From Doryteuthis pealeii (Eukaryota; Mollusca; Cephalopoda; Myopsida; Loliginidae), in contig CM042145.1 in assembly GCA_023376005.1 (NCBI GenBank), positions 59,994,268 to 60,058,267 on the forward strand: DNA of 64,000 nt, in the 5' to 3' direction. A model generated the notes under the pieces. That model ran no database searches. It was not told the DNA's origin and worked only from the letters and a program-made list of their open reading frames with translations. Both the position numbers and the translations under genes were made by a program. Below are positions 34,132 to 45,119 of the stretch, in pieces (the stretch's first letter is position 1; every line of letters starts with the position of its first letter).

Positions 34132-34689
34132 GTATTTTGTGTGTTAGAATATTCTCAAACACAGTCAAACAAGAGTTTGAGGCTTTGAGAAATCCATTAT
34201 AAATTCTATTTCCCTCTGAGTATCTTGTTTAAATTTTGATATATAAATCTTTTATTATTCAACATGAATCCTATTCAATTTTGTTTGCTTAGGACTTGTA
34301 ATTACTTAGATATTCACATTTCAAATAATGTCAACTTTTTCTGGACATCCTGTAATATGAGATAAAATGAGGAATATTATTTTCTTGATATTACAAATAC
34401 GTGGAGAAATTAAGTGCTGGAAGATTGTTTAGAGTTATCCCTCAAGCAGTAACCTTCTTGCGATTGATTGATTGATTGATTGATTTTAACTGCAGGTTAA
34501 CCCATCTTGGGTTACTTAATACCTAGGGGGTTAGGGAATCGCCTTCGCTTGAGATTAATATTTGTATTTTTATGTAGTTGATTCTTAGGGGAATTTTCGC
34601 TACAGTAATATGATATAAAGTATTCCTATATAAACGTATTATTATATGGTTTCAAGTAATTATACCTATTTAATAATAGTCATTTTCCC
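34132..34689. other. Unassigned DNA
   Basis: No gene. A (GATT)n run lies near 34464-34483. Confidence 0.5.
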
Positions 34690-35294
34690 TTCCCGCTCTC
34701 TTACCCTTTTCTCACTCACTCCACCATGTTTCTAAAATCCTAAAAAGTCATGGACCAGGTACTTCTGCTAATAAAAAAAAATTCCCTAGCCAATAACATA
34801 GATATTCACTACCTACCCGGCTTCATTTCGTCCCCCCTCACAAGGAATCAAAAATTCTCCCTCCTACTCTACCACAAAACTGACCTAGTGACCTAATGAC
34901 ACTCATCTCTCCTCTCCTCCTCATCATCCCCTGGCATCAAACACTCCATTACCCCCCGACCAACCCCTATCCCATCTAGCACCTAGCCTCCTCCCTGCTT
35001 CCTGTAAACTTTCCCCACACATATCATGTTATCCTCATTCATTATTGCTCCCCTTACCTCGCCACCCCTCATTTCCGCTACTAACTCACTTCCTCGTCAA
35101 AACACACACATGTACGTAATTTTGCTTTGAATAAAAGTCAGACTGATGAAGTCCTTCAAGTAAGGACGAAATATTTCTCCTCTCAGACTTGTTTGAGTTA
35201 TTATTTTTTGTTCACTTTCCTTTTACCTTACCTCATAAATATATGTATATATATGTGTGTGTGTGTGTGTGTGTATAGGCCCGCGTGCGCGCGC

Positions 35295-35325
<31 letters not shown>

Positions 35326-35332
35326 TATTAAA
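34690..35332 (+). mobile_element. Probable Penelope-like element 3' end with hammerhead-like core and (TG)n
   Basis: A C-rich, frame-free stretch precedes CTGATGA (35143-35149), stem GTCCTT/AAGGAC with a CAAGT loop (35151-35167) and GAAA (35168-35171). A TC-rich tail, TATATG and (TG)n (35255-35330) follow. Penelope-like elements are known to carry hammerhead motifs in their terminal repeats; assigning this copy is inference. The 81-residue frame is not a gene. Confidence 0.5.
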
Positions 35333-35895
35333 GAAGTATACTTGCAGTAAGAAAACTGAGAAGAGAAGCTGAGAAAGTTCTTTAAAAAAACCATTGAATT
35401 TTTGAATTAAACATTACGGAAAGCAAGATAGAAGAATTCATTTCTCTATTTAAATTGTTATTGTTATTTTTCTTCAAGCTGTGAATACAACCCACATTGT
35501 TTATTTACTTTAAACTACTTGTTTTTTTTTTTTTTGTCGTATTTCGTCTATTTTGTCTTCTGTCTCCTATTTCTTTTCCCTGCCACCCTTCTCATCAAAT
35601 GTTGAAGAGAATGCCTAAGAGAAAAAAGCGAAAAAAAAAAACAACTGTCCGACGCCTATGTAAATTAAAACATTGTAAAGACGCTAGTCAGCAGCCCTAA
35701 GGAAAATTGTAGATATTTTCGTTCTGTTAAACCCTTTTCGCTCGTAAGTTCAGTCGGCTTCTTTATCTTAACTTGCCATAACAGGCCAATGGTAAACTTG
35801 TTCTTACGTGTATATGTTTCTGGAATCATTTCTAGGTTGTTTTCTCGGATGATTCTACTTTTTTTTTTTTGGGGGGGGGGGGGGCTGGTCTCTCT
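35333..35895. other. Unassigned DNA with poly(T)/poly(G) run
   Basis: No gene. A T11-G13-type homopolymer junction at about 35861-35884 is notable only as an assembly risk. Confidence 0.5.
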
Positions 35896-36234
35896 TGTTT
35901 TAATGAATTAACAAGACTTTGTTGTTTTTCTTTTAGCATTTATTAAAACAACCCAATCTCCAAAACCGCGCAGAGTGAGAAGCGACATCTCGAAAGAACT
36001 TCCCTCGATCAGCAACTGGTTGCAACTAATCTAAAAACTAAAACTTCTGTTTCACGCCTATACTGGCGCGTTTCCGGAATGGGTTAAGCAAAGGTCATTA
36101 CCTATCAATCATAACCATAATGGTTAAGGTAATTTTCCACTCAAACGCCGTTATTTTGTATCTAACGAACCCTGATACAAAAATCATCTAGCTACAGTAC
36201 ATCCATAATTCATAAGTTTATGAACTATGTAACA
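35896..36234 (-). mobile_element. LTR-like repeat (family 1)
   Basis: Minus strand starts TGTTACATAGTTCATAAAC and contains AATAAATGC; it aligns with 6933-7291 and 39461-39766. It abuts a Helitron C whose 3' end is missing at the junction. Confidence 0.65.
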
Positions 36235-36688
36235 TTACAATGTTCAATATGTTTACTTCAAATCTTTTGCAAAACAATTCACTATAAGAAATGTATAATA
36301 ATCTTGATTTAACTCTCACTCACTCTTTTTTCTTTCATTGCTTCTTTTCTTCGATTGAAACATATTAGCATTATCGCTTCCGTGCGCTCACCTCCTCACT
36401 CTATAGTTCCCGTACTCTCTTTATTTCTTTTTTTCATATTACATTTCTTCGATGTAGCATGTCATTTTACTTTACTTTCTTTCTTTGTAACAAAAACATA
36501 AAGGTCCATTATTTAGCTGAGATGACGACACTCATACGAAATAAGAATTCAGCGGATCAGCAACACCAGATAAGCAGGATTTAGATTTTTTTCATCTTGG
36601 AAGTTTTGGATGGTCTCATTTTTATCCAGAGGGTGTTGCAAGATGATAATGGTCGTAACATTAAGGAATAAGAGTATCAATATTTAGA
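36235..36688 (-). mobile_element. Helitron C lacking its 3' end
   Basis: Body as in 29738-30218. The 5' end on the minus strand is A|TCTAAATATTGATACTC. The hairpin end is replaced by the LTR-like repeat. Confidence 0.8.
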
Positions 36689-36759
36689 TTTTCTTACCTT
36701 GTATTTCGGGCAATATGAATGGAATCACCCCAAGGCGACAGAGCTAATCTTACCTTTGA

Positions 36760-37020
36760 AATTTAAGACCAAACATAGGAAATGGACCGGATGAGCTAAT
36801 TTCAACTTCTGGTCGAAGCTGTTTGCATTTTTATTTGCGCTAATGCCATTAAAAAAGGCATAAACCCTTCTCTTCTCCCACTTCCTAAGCTATAGTAGGT
36901 CGGTTTGGGCTCTTTAATCTTCCAAAGGTTATATGTCTTGGAGAAGGATGTCTCTGAATTCAAATCAGCTTTACTCCACTGGAAATTCATCTTGTCTCGC
37001 ATCCTACCCGTGATGAAGGT
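36760..37020 (+). mobile_element. SINE-T1, old diverged copy
   Basis: GAAGCTGTTTGCATTTTTAT, GCGCTAATGCC, CTAAGCTATAGTAGG, GGGCTCTTTAATCTT and CTTGGAGAAGGA follow SINE-T1 order with many changes. Confidence 0.7.
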
Positions 37021-37760
37021 TTTTGGTAAATACATAATTTTAAAGTCCCCCCTCATTATATGATAGAAAATCATAAACGGTATTGATTAGTCATATAACG
37101 TAGGTGCAAAGTTATATATACTTTGGATACAAATAACTCCGACGAAGGTTAACGGACAAAACATTTAATATACACAGCACATGGATAACAGTAGATACAA
37201 CGTACATAGTACAAGAGTACATATAAAAAGGGGTACACAAATAAAGATAAAGACACATTCATGAATGATACAGATATACATATATGAGTACAGACATGAG
37301 ACTAGGAATAGTCCATGCTGTGAGGACTTACAGTAATGTAAGGGGGCGGAGCCCCAACGAGAGGGTTTAGATAGTATCTACCCCATGTGGCTCGTAGTTG
37401 CTGAAACAGGCAAAGAGGGTGAAAGGGTTTGAATCCGGCGCTTAAGTACTATGGTGCATCATCAAACTAAAAGGGGCAGACAACTCCACCAGGCGAACAC
37501 AAACTAACGCTACAGTCACATTCTATCATTGCTAAAAAGATACAAATAACAAACCATTCTTGAAATGTATCATTACTTGTGATGAAAAAGTACAGTGTGA
37601 TTGTTCTAAATACTAAGTTGATTAAAATTAATTTATTTTGTATAAAATATTCTTGTTGAAATGTGGTTCTTGAGTTTTACGAAACCGGAAGTTCCTGTTA
37701 CGCCTTTATGTAAGGAAAACGGAAGCACGGTTCCCACCATCTGTCTTTAAAAAGATGATA
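37021..37760. other. Unassigned DNA
   Basis: No gene or repeat recognised; a GC-richer patch lies at 37340-37500. Confidence 0.5.
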
Positions 37761-37761
37761 C

Positions 37762-37820
<59 letters not shown>
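37761..37820. repeat. (CT)n microsatellite
   Basis: Pure CT run. Confidence 0.97.
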
Positions 37821-37824
<4 letters not shown>

Positions 37825-38291
37825 GGGGGCTACTTTCTCACTGCAGTCTGGTGTCGAGTTTTTTACGGTTACTTTTACGAGCAACTGTGGCAACAATGCT
37901 ATATTTCTTCTTGTCAGAATTCGAATTCTTTTGTTGTACGACCTAAAACATTTGTTGAGTTTTATCTCCTCGGGGTAAAATAATGCGACTTCAAAAATTG
38001 ATTTATACCAACTTGTTACGTGTGAATATTAGAAAACCGACAAAATATATAAAAAAACCCCAAAAAAACAACAACAACAAATATATTTTCTCTTGGCAAA
38101 ATTCATACATCAAAATTTGAAGTCTAAGAACAAAATATAATAAAAGCATTATATCATAATTACATGTGATATAATAAATCTGTTTGGCAGACACATATGA
38201 GAATTACAATATGTGATAAATATATATATATGTATAATAGACACTACAAAAAAATAGACGTTTGTGTTGACAATGGTGAGTGAAAATCTTG
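37821..38291. other. Unassigned DNA
   Basis: No gene recognised. Confidence 0.5.
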
Positions 38292-38891
38292 TATTTTTGT
38301 TTGTTTTTTTTTTTTTTTTTTTTTACGGCATATCAACCTCAGTGGGTCATTTAATGCCGATAAAGTTTTGAAATAAATCAATTCTTAATGGATAATACAA
38401 TTTTTTTATAAATACATTTTTCTATTTAACCCATAGATGGGAACCTAACAGGTACTACCACTCCGGGTCAGAGTCGACCAGGGAGCAATGGTGATGAAGG
38501 GGTGCTCCACATTCCCCAAACCTCCAAAACTGGAACCTCACCATCAGATAGAGTTTAACGTCATTCCCAGGACATGTAAACCCTCAGTCACCGCCTTCTA
38601 GCACCCATATGTTGGGGCTTGCCATAAAGGCAATAGAGTTAGGAAAATTATATAGGTGCTAGGGCTGGACGTGACTAGCCGATTGATCGGAGGGGGCCTT
38701 TCCGACCGCCCGTCTAGCCCAAGATAGAGCCAAAGTGGAGTATTGCAAGTCATGAACTGCTCATCCACCTGGGCTCTATCCTTAAGCATCACGGGTCGCC
38801 ACCCACGGCCAACAGGTGGCCACATTGGGGGAGTCTTATCCCTCTGCAGAGGTGCAGTCGGTGCATTCTAACGCCCCAGCCGACAGGGCGG
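38292..38891 (-). mobile_element. Retroposon H, full length with TSD
   Basis: Bounded by GAAAATCTTG on both sides (38282-38291 and 38892-38901). From left: poly(T), the hairpin CGGCAT..ATGCCG, ACCCATAGATGGGAACC, CTCCGGGTCAGAGT, the CAGTCACCGCCTTCTAGC block, GACGTGACTAGCCGATTGA, CACGGGTCGCCACCC, and the 5' end CCAGCCGACAGGGCGG. No conserved reading frame. Confidence 0.9.
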
Positions 38892-38901
38892 GAAAATCTT
38901 G

Positions 38902-39460
38902 GTGTGCGATTGAAAATTGAATTATTGAATAAACAGAGCCAGTGTCTAGAAACTGTTTTTAAAAAGTACACAGAATACCTTTGTAGGTATATGCTATTGT
39001 TTATGAAGAGCGGTAGTTCTTTGAGTTTGTATAATGCCGTACCTTATCTTGAATTTCTAGTTAAAGTTCACATTCAGCTTTTAGCTTGTCAACATCGTTA
39101 TCTTGTCCTTCATCCTTCACATAACTGAATTAACTTTTCTTTTTTATGTTAGTGGTTGCAAAAATTGGATTCTGACGAAAACCTTGCCGAAATAAGCTAG
39201 ATGGGAACGACACGAGAATACATCGTGCTGTTTTGAAATCTTGAAAGCAGGACTCTACTCATTATATCCCTGTTCTACATATCGGGTATACAAAGGGCGA
39301 GTGAAAGAGACACAGTAGAGAGGATGATGAAGGGATGATAGATCGGTTCTTATTTGTTCTCTTGACTATCTACTTTATCAGTCGTCATCTTCTCTTGTTG
39401 GATCTGCTGTTAGGCTGACTTCTTCTTTCTAGTTGGGCTGGGTATCTATGCATTCTTATT
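38902..39460. other. Unassigned DNA; right end resembles LTR leader
   Basis: No gene. Bases 39408-39460 resemble 6840-6932, outside a family-1 LTR. Confidence 0.5.
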
Positions 39461-39766
39461 TGTTGATTAATAAAGCAATACTTTGTTGTTTTCTATTTAA
39501 CTTTTATTAAAACAACCCCAGCCCAGGACCGCGTGGATTGAGAAGCGGCATCTGGAAAGAACGATAAACAACTGGTCGCTACTGACTAAAACTGCCTCAC
39601 GCTTCTACTGGAGCGTTTTTAGGGGATCAAGCGGATATGATCACTTTTCTTTCGTCGGCAACGGTAATTTTCCACTTAACTCCCTCCGATTTGAATTTTC
39701 TAACGAACTCAAAATTTATGCCACACTATTTACATAATTCATAAGCTACCTATGAATTAGGTAACA
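39461..39766 (-). mobile_element. LTR-like repeat (family 1)
   Basis: Minus strand starts TGTTACCTAATTCATAG and contains AATAAAAG near its end; it aligns with 6933-7291 and 35896-36234. Confidence 0.65.
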
Positions 39767-39814
39767 TGCTATAAAACAGCTGTACGGCCAATTACCTTCT
39801 ATTTCATATAACAT

Positions 39815-40065
39815 CCAAGTGAGGAAGACCAGATATGGTAGGGGACTAAGAACGAACTCATAAGCGACGTTCTCCTATGGACACATAAACGTGGACTCTC
39901 CAGTATTGACCAACCAACAAAAACTTACATTTATCACCGCTGTGTGGGCATTGGATACTAACTAGAGGACTGGGCGAAAACGATGGCCAATAGGGAATGG
40001 GTAGCGAGAGACAGTCAAATTAATCCGTGCAGTCAGTAATGATGATGGTGATGATGATGATGTAT
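39815..40065 (+). pseudogene. LINE C-terminal tail with (GAT)n 3' end
   Basis: Plus strand gives [26 protein letters not shown], then decayed codons and a GATGATGGTGATGATGATG 3' tail. Same family as 3555, 53930 and 59625. The trinucleotide run is the natural 3' end of the insertion. Confidence 0.7.
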
Positions 40066-40154
40066 AATGAACTTTTTTTTTTTTTCTCTACAGTATCGCC
40101 GAAGAATACGTACACCCAGACCAATGTTTTTATGAACATTAAGCACCAGGAGGC

Positions 40155-40560
40155 GCCTGTCGAGTAATGGTTATCATCGTAGGAAATGGACACGGTGGCA
40201 CTAGTGCAAATCCTGGACGAGACTGGTGGCATTTCACATAGCTCTAATACCCTTGGGAAAGGAAGGTATTTACACAACCCGTTCACCTTGTGTAGGATAT
40301 GACACAAAGTCGCAAGAAGGTACCCAGTGAGGATCTAACTCGCTATTCAGAAATAACGGAACTGCGAGACTATTTTGCTACCCATTACACCACGATTGGA
40401 CGCCCTACCCTTGGGAAAAGAATACATCAAACTATTCTATGTGTAAATACTAGGACGGACTGGAATTCTTAAACTTGATATGATAACCGCTATAGGAGAA
40501 AGAAAATTCGGAATTTAAACCTGTTAAACTGCGCTTAAAATTTGACCTTGTATCGCTACC
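40155..40560 (+). mobile_element. SINE-T1 composite
   Basis: The head and middle (40155-40320: AGTAATGGTTATC, CTAATACCCTTGGGAAAGG) pass to a short end segment. A segment with CCATTACACCACGA in opposite orientation follows, then a second 3' half (40405-40560) to TTGACCTTGTATCGC. At least two copies with a rearrangement. Confidence 0.7.
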
Positions 40561-40562
40561 TG

Positions 40563-40988
40563 TGTTACATAATCTATGCGGTTGCGTAAGATTATCGTCA
40601 ATCCCCTGTATTTCTAGAGGGATGGCCCTTTTCATATCACGGGCGGGACTTTCCATGGAATAGTACAGAAAGCCCGCGAAAATACGTGAAGTCACGTGGG
40701 ACCTGGTTGAGTCCTCAAGTTTTCAGTTGGACGTCAGGCAGTGATGTTGTCCTGCCTTAACTGTAACTCACTCTGCATACGTGCGCTATGTTAGTCAGAT
40801 ATTTAGTTACATGAAATGTATAGTTAAGGAAATAAAAAGCTGAAGAAATTAACATGGTGTTGTGGTTGGTGAAAGTCTTGGTAACAACACTGATTAAGAA
40901 GAAGAAATGAGTTAAGACCACTAAGACGAAGTCAAGACGATAGAAGAGACGTCAGAAGAGACGGAAGATAGAAAAGACGTTAGTATGC
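40563..40988 (+). mobile_element. LTR-like unit, 3' end disrupted
   Basis: Starts TGTTACATAATCTATGCGG, contains GGAAATAAAAAG (about 40829) and GTAACAACA (40881-40889). It continues into GAAGACG-rich leader-like sequence as in 19049-19543, then runs into the 29-bp minisatellite. Confidence 0.6.
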
Positions 40989-41275
40989 ATTTTCATAGTA
41001 AAAATCATTTCCAATGCATTTTTATAGTAAAAATCATTTTAGTAAAATCATTTCCAATGTAGGTAAAAATCATTTCCAATGCATTTTCATAGTAAAAATC
41101 ATTTCTAATTCATTTTTATAGTTTCCCAATGCATTTTTATAGTAAAAAATCATTTCCAATGCATTTTTATAGTAAAAATCATTTCTAATTCATTTTTATA
41201 GTCCAATGCTGCATTTTATAGTAAAAATCATTTCTAATTCATTTTTATAGTAAAAATCATTCCCAATGCATTTTT
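40985..41275 (+). repeat. 29-bp minisatellite
   Basis: About ten variant copies of AATGCATTTTTATAGTAAAA followed by ATCATTTCC, with deletions. Leader-like GATAGAAAAGACGT sequence occurs on both sides. Confidence 0.9.
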
Positions 41276-41364
41276 AGATAGAAAAAGACGTCAGAATTTT
41301 TTCTTCTAGTCTAACATTAAACAAAAAAAAAGGAAATTATTAAGAATTATTTATTAGAAAACTG

Positions 41365-41823
41365 TGTTATATATTGTACAAAGGGAAATATGAATTCCCG
41401 GTTTTATTAAACAAAGAAGTTTTTAACACCTGCCTGTTATCAGATCAAGAGATAAAAATACGTGGGTGTAGCTATGAAGATAAAAGAACCGAGAGGGCTT
41501 CAGACAGGTCAGTCGTCAGAGTCCCGGGAGGAGAGAGTGAGGGATCGGAGTCAGTAGTCGGCCGAGCGGGACCTCGTATAGTTGGTGTCGGAAAAGCTAG
41601 CGTTAATATTTACCAACTGAAAAAGCTTGTCGCCCAGAAATTTAATCGAAGGACCGAAAGTGTAAAGACTGAATATATTGATTAAACTGACCCTCTCTTT
41701 CGAAGTTAAGAAGCTTGAATTTATTCAATAAACTTCTGGAGGATAACTTTGGTGTTATTGTCATCCCTTACAACGAAGATAAAACTATTGCAATTTAGTA
41801 CAGTGACGACGCGCTATGCAACA
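41365..41823 (+). mobile_element. Solo-LTR-like unit (family 2) with 4-bp TSD
   Basis: TGTTATATATTGTACAAAG to GCGCTATGCAACA, flanked by ACTG on both sides (41361-41364 and 41824-41827). TCAATAAAC lies at 41726. The 3' 300 bp is highly similar to 4795-5398. The 103-codon frame inside is not conserved in that copy. Confidence 0.87.
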
Positions 41824-41827
41824 ACTG

Positions 41828-42374
41828 TAGAGCGGTGAAACTCTGCAACCGAAAATATATAAATGAATTCTGATATCTTTGGTATCAAAGAAAATAGACT
41901 ATGTTTTTTTTTTTTAATTCTAGGTGTGTACTTATTTTGGTACTATGATGAATATGTTCACCCATATAGTCATCATGATCTTCAAGTCATGTTGACGGTA
42001 CGGATTTCCATGACCCCCTCTCGCAACTCATCCCTAATGGCCATTGCACCTGGCAACTTCTCCGCACGGCATCCAGTGTCTGCATGTATATATATCCGTG
42101 TACACGGTAGAATGTTATTTATGAGTTTGTCCATACTTAACCAGCCCTGTTTAGCATGTTTTGTTCGTCTTTCTTTGATGGTTTTTGTGATAAGAGGTAA
42201 ATGCTCGTAAAGCTTTATTGTTTTTTTTTTTGTTTTTTTTTTTGGTGGGGTGCTGCTTATTTTATTTGTTCAAGACAACATGCATCATCATTGTGTAGTT
42301 TCAATATAGCCTTACTCATGATAAGAAACAGATGCAGGGTTGTTTTTAGTACTCGCAATTTTGATCCAATGTTA
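41828..42374. other. Unassigned DNA
   Basis: A 115-codon frame at 41863 has no motif I recognise; probably chance. Confidence 0.5.
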
Positions 42375-42637
42375 CAAGAGGCGCTTGGTCTAATTGTTAT
42401 TCTCATAGTAACTGGATTGGCACCCTGGGCTCAAATTCTGGACGAGGCTGTTTACATTTCACGTCACACTAATACCCCTGGGAAAACTATGCATCCAACT
42501 ATTCTCCCTCAGCCATGGGTTAATAAGGTATTCTAGTCTCTTTAACGTTGGTTAAGTAACCATTCTAGGAGAAGGAAAACTGTTAAACTCCGCTTTAGAA
42601 TGTGTCATGTGTCACATACAACACATGTGGAGGGGTT
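42375..42637 (+). mobile_element. SINE-T1, plus strand
   Basis: From CTTGGTCTAATTGTTATTC (head, diverged box A) through CAAATTCTGGACGAGG, CTAATACCCCTGGGAAAAC and CTAGGAGAAGGAAAAC to ACATGTGGAGGGGTTG. Confidence 0.83.
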
Positions 42638-43053
42638 GTTAAATATAGGTTATTGTAAAGTAACTCCGTATTTAAAAAATATTTTAATTTATTTCTGAGT
42701 CATTATTTTTACATCAGATGAATATAATAAGCACACATTTAACATGGGTTTTATTCAAAATTCTATATCAGCACCAGCATTTGGTTCCAGCTTCTATCTG
42801 GGCACGCTCTTTTAGAGTTAAAAGTCCAGACATCTTTATAGAGCTTTGAATTTTAAAACAAAATAATTAATCTCAGAAGAAAAACAATACAGATGCCATA
42901 GGAACGGGTATTAAAGAATTATGAAAAGTTTTACTACATATTAAAAAACGTAAATAGTTTAAAATAGAAATAGAGAGTTACGTTTCAATCACCTTGTAGA
43001 TTGTTGTATCCGAGATGTAGGAATAACGGAAATGATAATAAAAACAGGGAAAT
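42638..43053. other. Unassigned DNA
   Basis: No gene or repeat recognised. Confidence 0.5.
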
Positions 43054-43251
43054 TGTTAATAATAACAATACTTGTTTTATTTATTCTTCACTGACAGGGA
43101 ATACAGTGGATGGATTTGGATTAGAGTTCTAGCTTGATGTTCGATACAAGTGTGTCACCTGCTCGGTTCTGATCTCTCTGTGCAGTCTGTTTCCCCCTCC
43201 TCTTTCGAGAGTCCGGTTCGAATCGTTAGGGGGAGATAACTCTCCCTAACA
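43054..43251 (-). mobile_element. Possible short solo LTR
   Basis: Minus strand TGTTAGGGAGAG..TTATTAACA has inverted TGTTA/TAACA ends and AATAAA close to its 3' end. The flanking 4-mers do not match (AAAT, TAGA), so the call is weak. Confidence 0.35.
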
Positions 43252-43694
43252 TAGATAATCCAATATTACAAGTTTCTACAATTTTTCTGAATCTGTTGTT
43301 TTCTTTATGTTTTCAATATACTACGTTGTTGACTTTGTCTAGACTCATTTTTAAAGTTAAGATACTGAATATGCCATTGTATTCCTAAATTGTTTTGATA
43401 TCTATTCGCCAAATGTCAACATTATATTTCTACCTAACATATGTCCGATTTTTAAAGCCATTCACAGTATTTTTCGTGCTTTGTTCGTAGAAAAGTTTTT
43501 CAAGAACGACAAATTGAATCAAGATGAACGGACTATAGCGAAACTGATTAGAACAATCTTATTTCAAATAGCACACGATAGGGATTTTCTCAAGGCGATT
43601 TTTACACAGAATTAGGAGTTATCATGAATGTGTGGTTTCAATTCATACAACCTTATAGGACAATAGAATAGTTAGCCTTATATATTTGATAATA
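43252..43694. other. Unassigned DNA
   Basis: No gene. This is the target into which the next element inserted. Confidence 0.5.
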
Positions 43695-43709
43695 CTGAGA
43701 AGATTCTGT

Positions 43710-44264
43710 TGAAAATGATTGTGCTGTTAATAATGGTTTCAAACCATTATTAACAGCACAATCATTTTCAACAAAATATACAAAAAAACTAATAGGCAAT
43801 ACTGATAAAACTTGGCTCTCTTTGATAGACTATCACCCTATCGTCCCCACCATTTACGGCCTTCCTAAAACACACAAACCAGGGATTCCATTAAGACCTA
43901 TAATTTCGGGAATTGGAACCGCCCCTCACAAAATTGCTAAATCTCTTGCTAAAATATAAACCCCCCTTTTAGGTACAGTTAGCAAATCTCACATAAAAAA
44001 TTCGAATAGTTTAATGGAAAAAAATAGAAATATAAACATGTACAAAAATGTTTAGCAAGCTTAGATATCAAATCCCTTTATACTAGTATCCCGGTTGACA
44101 AATGCATTACTTGTCTAGAAAACCATTTCAACAAAATTAACACCTCTTTTCCATTACCCACTAACAAGATAATCCAAATTTGCAGACTTTGCACTAGGAA
44201 TTGCTTTTTCCAATACAACGGAACCTTTTACAAACAGAAGTTCTAGTTGCCTATGGGGTCACCT
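43710..44264 (+). pseudogene. Penelope-like RT fragment with 15-bp TSD and 5' foldback
   Basis: Plus-strand codons give YGLPKTHKPGIPLRPIISG (about 43855-43915), then after a stop and frame changes SLDIKSLYTSIP-like and FTFYKQ..PMGS-like segments. These are the RT motifs up to the region before the catalytic YxDD of Penelope-like elements. The insert is flanked by CTGAGAAGATTCTGT on both sides (43695-43709, 44265-44279). Its first 30 bp are an exact inverted copy of 43741-43770. Both ends of the gene are missing. No GIY-YIG region is present. Confidence 0.85.
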
Positions 44265-44279
44265 CTGAGAAGATTCTGT

Positions 44280-44654
44280 AACATTCCAATCTCTGAGAAA
44301 GGAAGAATTGAAAAAAAAAAAAAAGAAAAGAGATCAACTATTTTGTTTTTCGAATTATAAACCTGAAGTATATAGACAGGATTGGTTGAAAGTTTGTGAC
44401 AGCAAATAATCTTTAAGGTGTTAACAAACTTATTTTATTTAGTAATACTTATTTTTTGCTCACAAATACTTTGCTAACAGGACAGGGATTTATAGTTTCG
44501 AGTATTCCTATCTAATACTAATAATCTAAAACATCTATCTTATCGATAGATGCTGACCAGCACTCTGGATAATTATTTTATGTTGCTGTGATAAATGACA
44601 ATTAAGTGGTCCCTCCAAATAGCCCATAGCTTCCTCCCCAAAATGGGGGTCAGG
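44280..44654. other. Unassigned DNA
   Basis: No gene or repeat recognised; short poly(A) near 44312. Confidence 0.5.
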
Positions 44655-45100
44655 TTATGCCACTAAACTGCATCTGATTATGGAGTATCCCTTCATTGCT
44701 ATTACTTCAAGATCAACTTTGATCCCTAGTGTTAGTACCCGCGAGTCCCACCTATGGGTAAGATAAAAAAGTTTAAAAAAAGTCGACGGGGCGGCCTAAA
44801 GTCGGTATCAGCCAGTCAGCGAGGGAGTCTATCATCTTTTCAATAGCGCTAGACCAAGGAGATTGTTTTAGCATCTGAGGTGGAGCGCCACACCTACCAT
44901 CATTTCCTTACTTTACCGCATAGATCCCTGTGCTACTCATACGCTGAGTTGGCGAGGACCGGTATCGAACTAGGAACCTTGTGGTTTCTAGCCGAACGCT
45001 CTACCGACTGAGCTAACCCGACCTCTCATGGGTAAGATAGATATATTTATTCATATTCGATTGAAATTCTTAATTCTATAAAACAATAAATTATTTGTAT
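44655..45100 (+). mobile_element. Retroposon H fragment split by SINE-T2
   Basis: CCACTAAACTGCATCTGAT..ATGGAGTATCCC and GTCCCACCTATGGGTAAGAT are H family sequence. The strand resumes after the SINE with TTTATTCATATTCG-like spacer. Confidence 0.7.
44766..45027 (-). mobile_element. SINE-T2 with 12-bp TSD
   Basis: On the minus strand the head reads GTCGGGTTAGCTCAGTCGG (box A) and TAGTTCGATACC (box B), followed by TACTCATACGCTGAGTTG complement and AGACTCCCTCGCTGACTGGC to a T/A-rich tail. ATGGGTAAGATA flanks both sides (44754-44765, 45028-45039). The acceptor stem does not pair, so it is a SINE and not a tRNA gene. Confidence 0.9.
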
Positions 45101-45119
45101 CAAGAATTGTAATGCCATT

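Noticed and set aside
35861..35884. G-quadruplex regulatory element in the poly(T)/poly(G) run
   Set aside because: A single homopolymer G run without spaced tracts; sequencing or assembly error is as likely.
41863..42210. 115-codon plus-strand gene
   Set aside because: No domain, membrane pattern or conserved motif I recognise; adjacent sequence is an LTR and a SINE.
44945..45027. tRNA gene on the minus strand
   Set aside because: Box A and box B match a tRNA, but the acceptor stem does not pair, a long non-tRNA body follows and target duplications flank the whole unit; it is SINE-T2.
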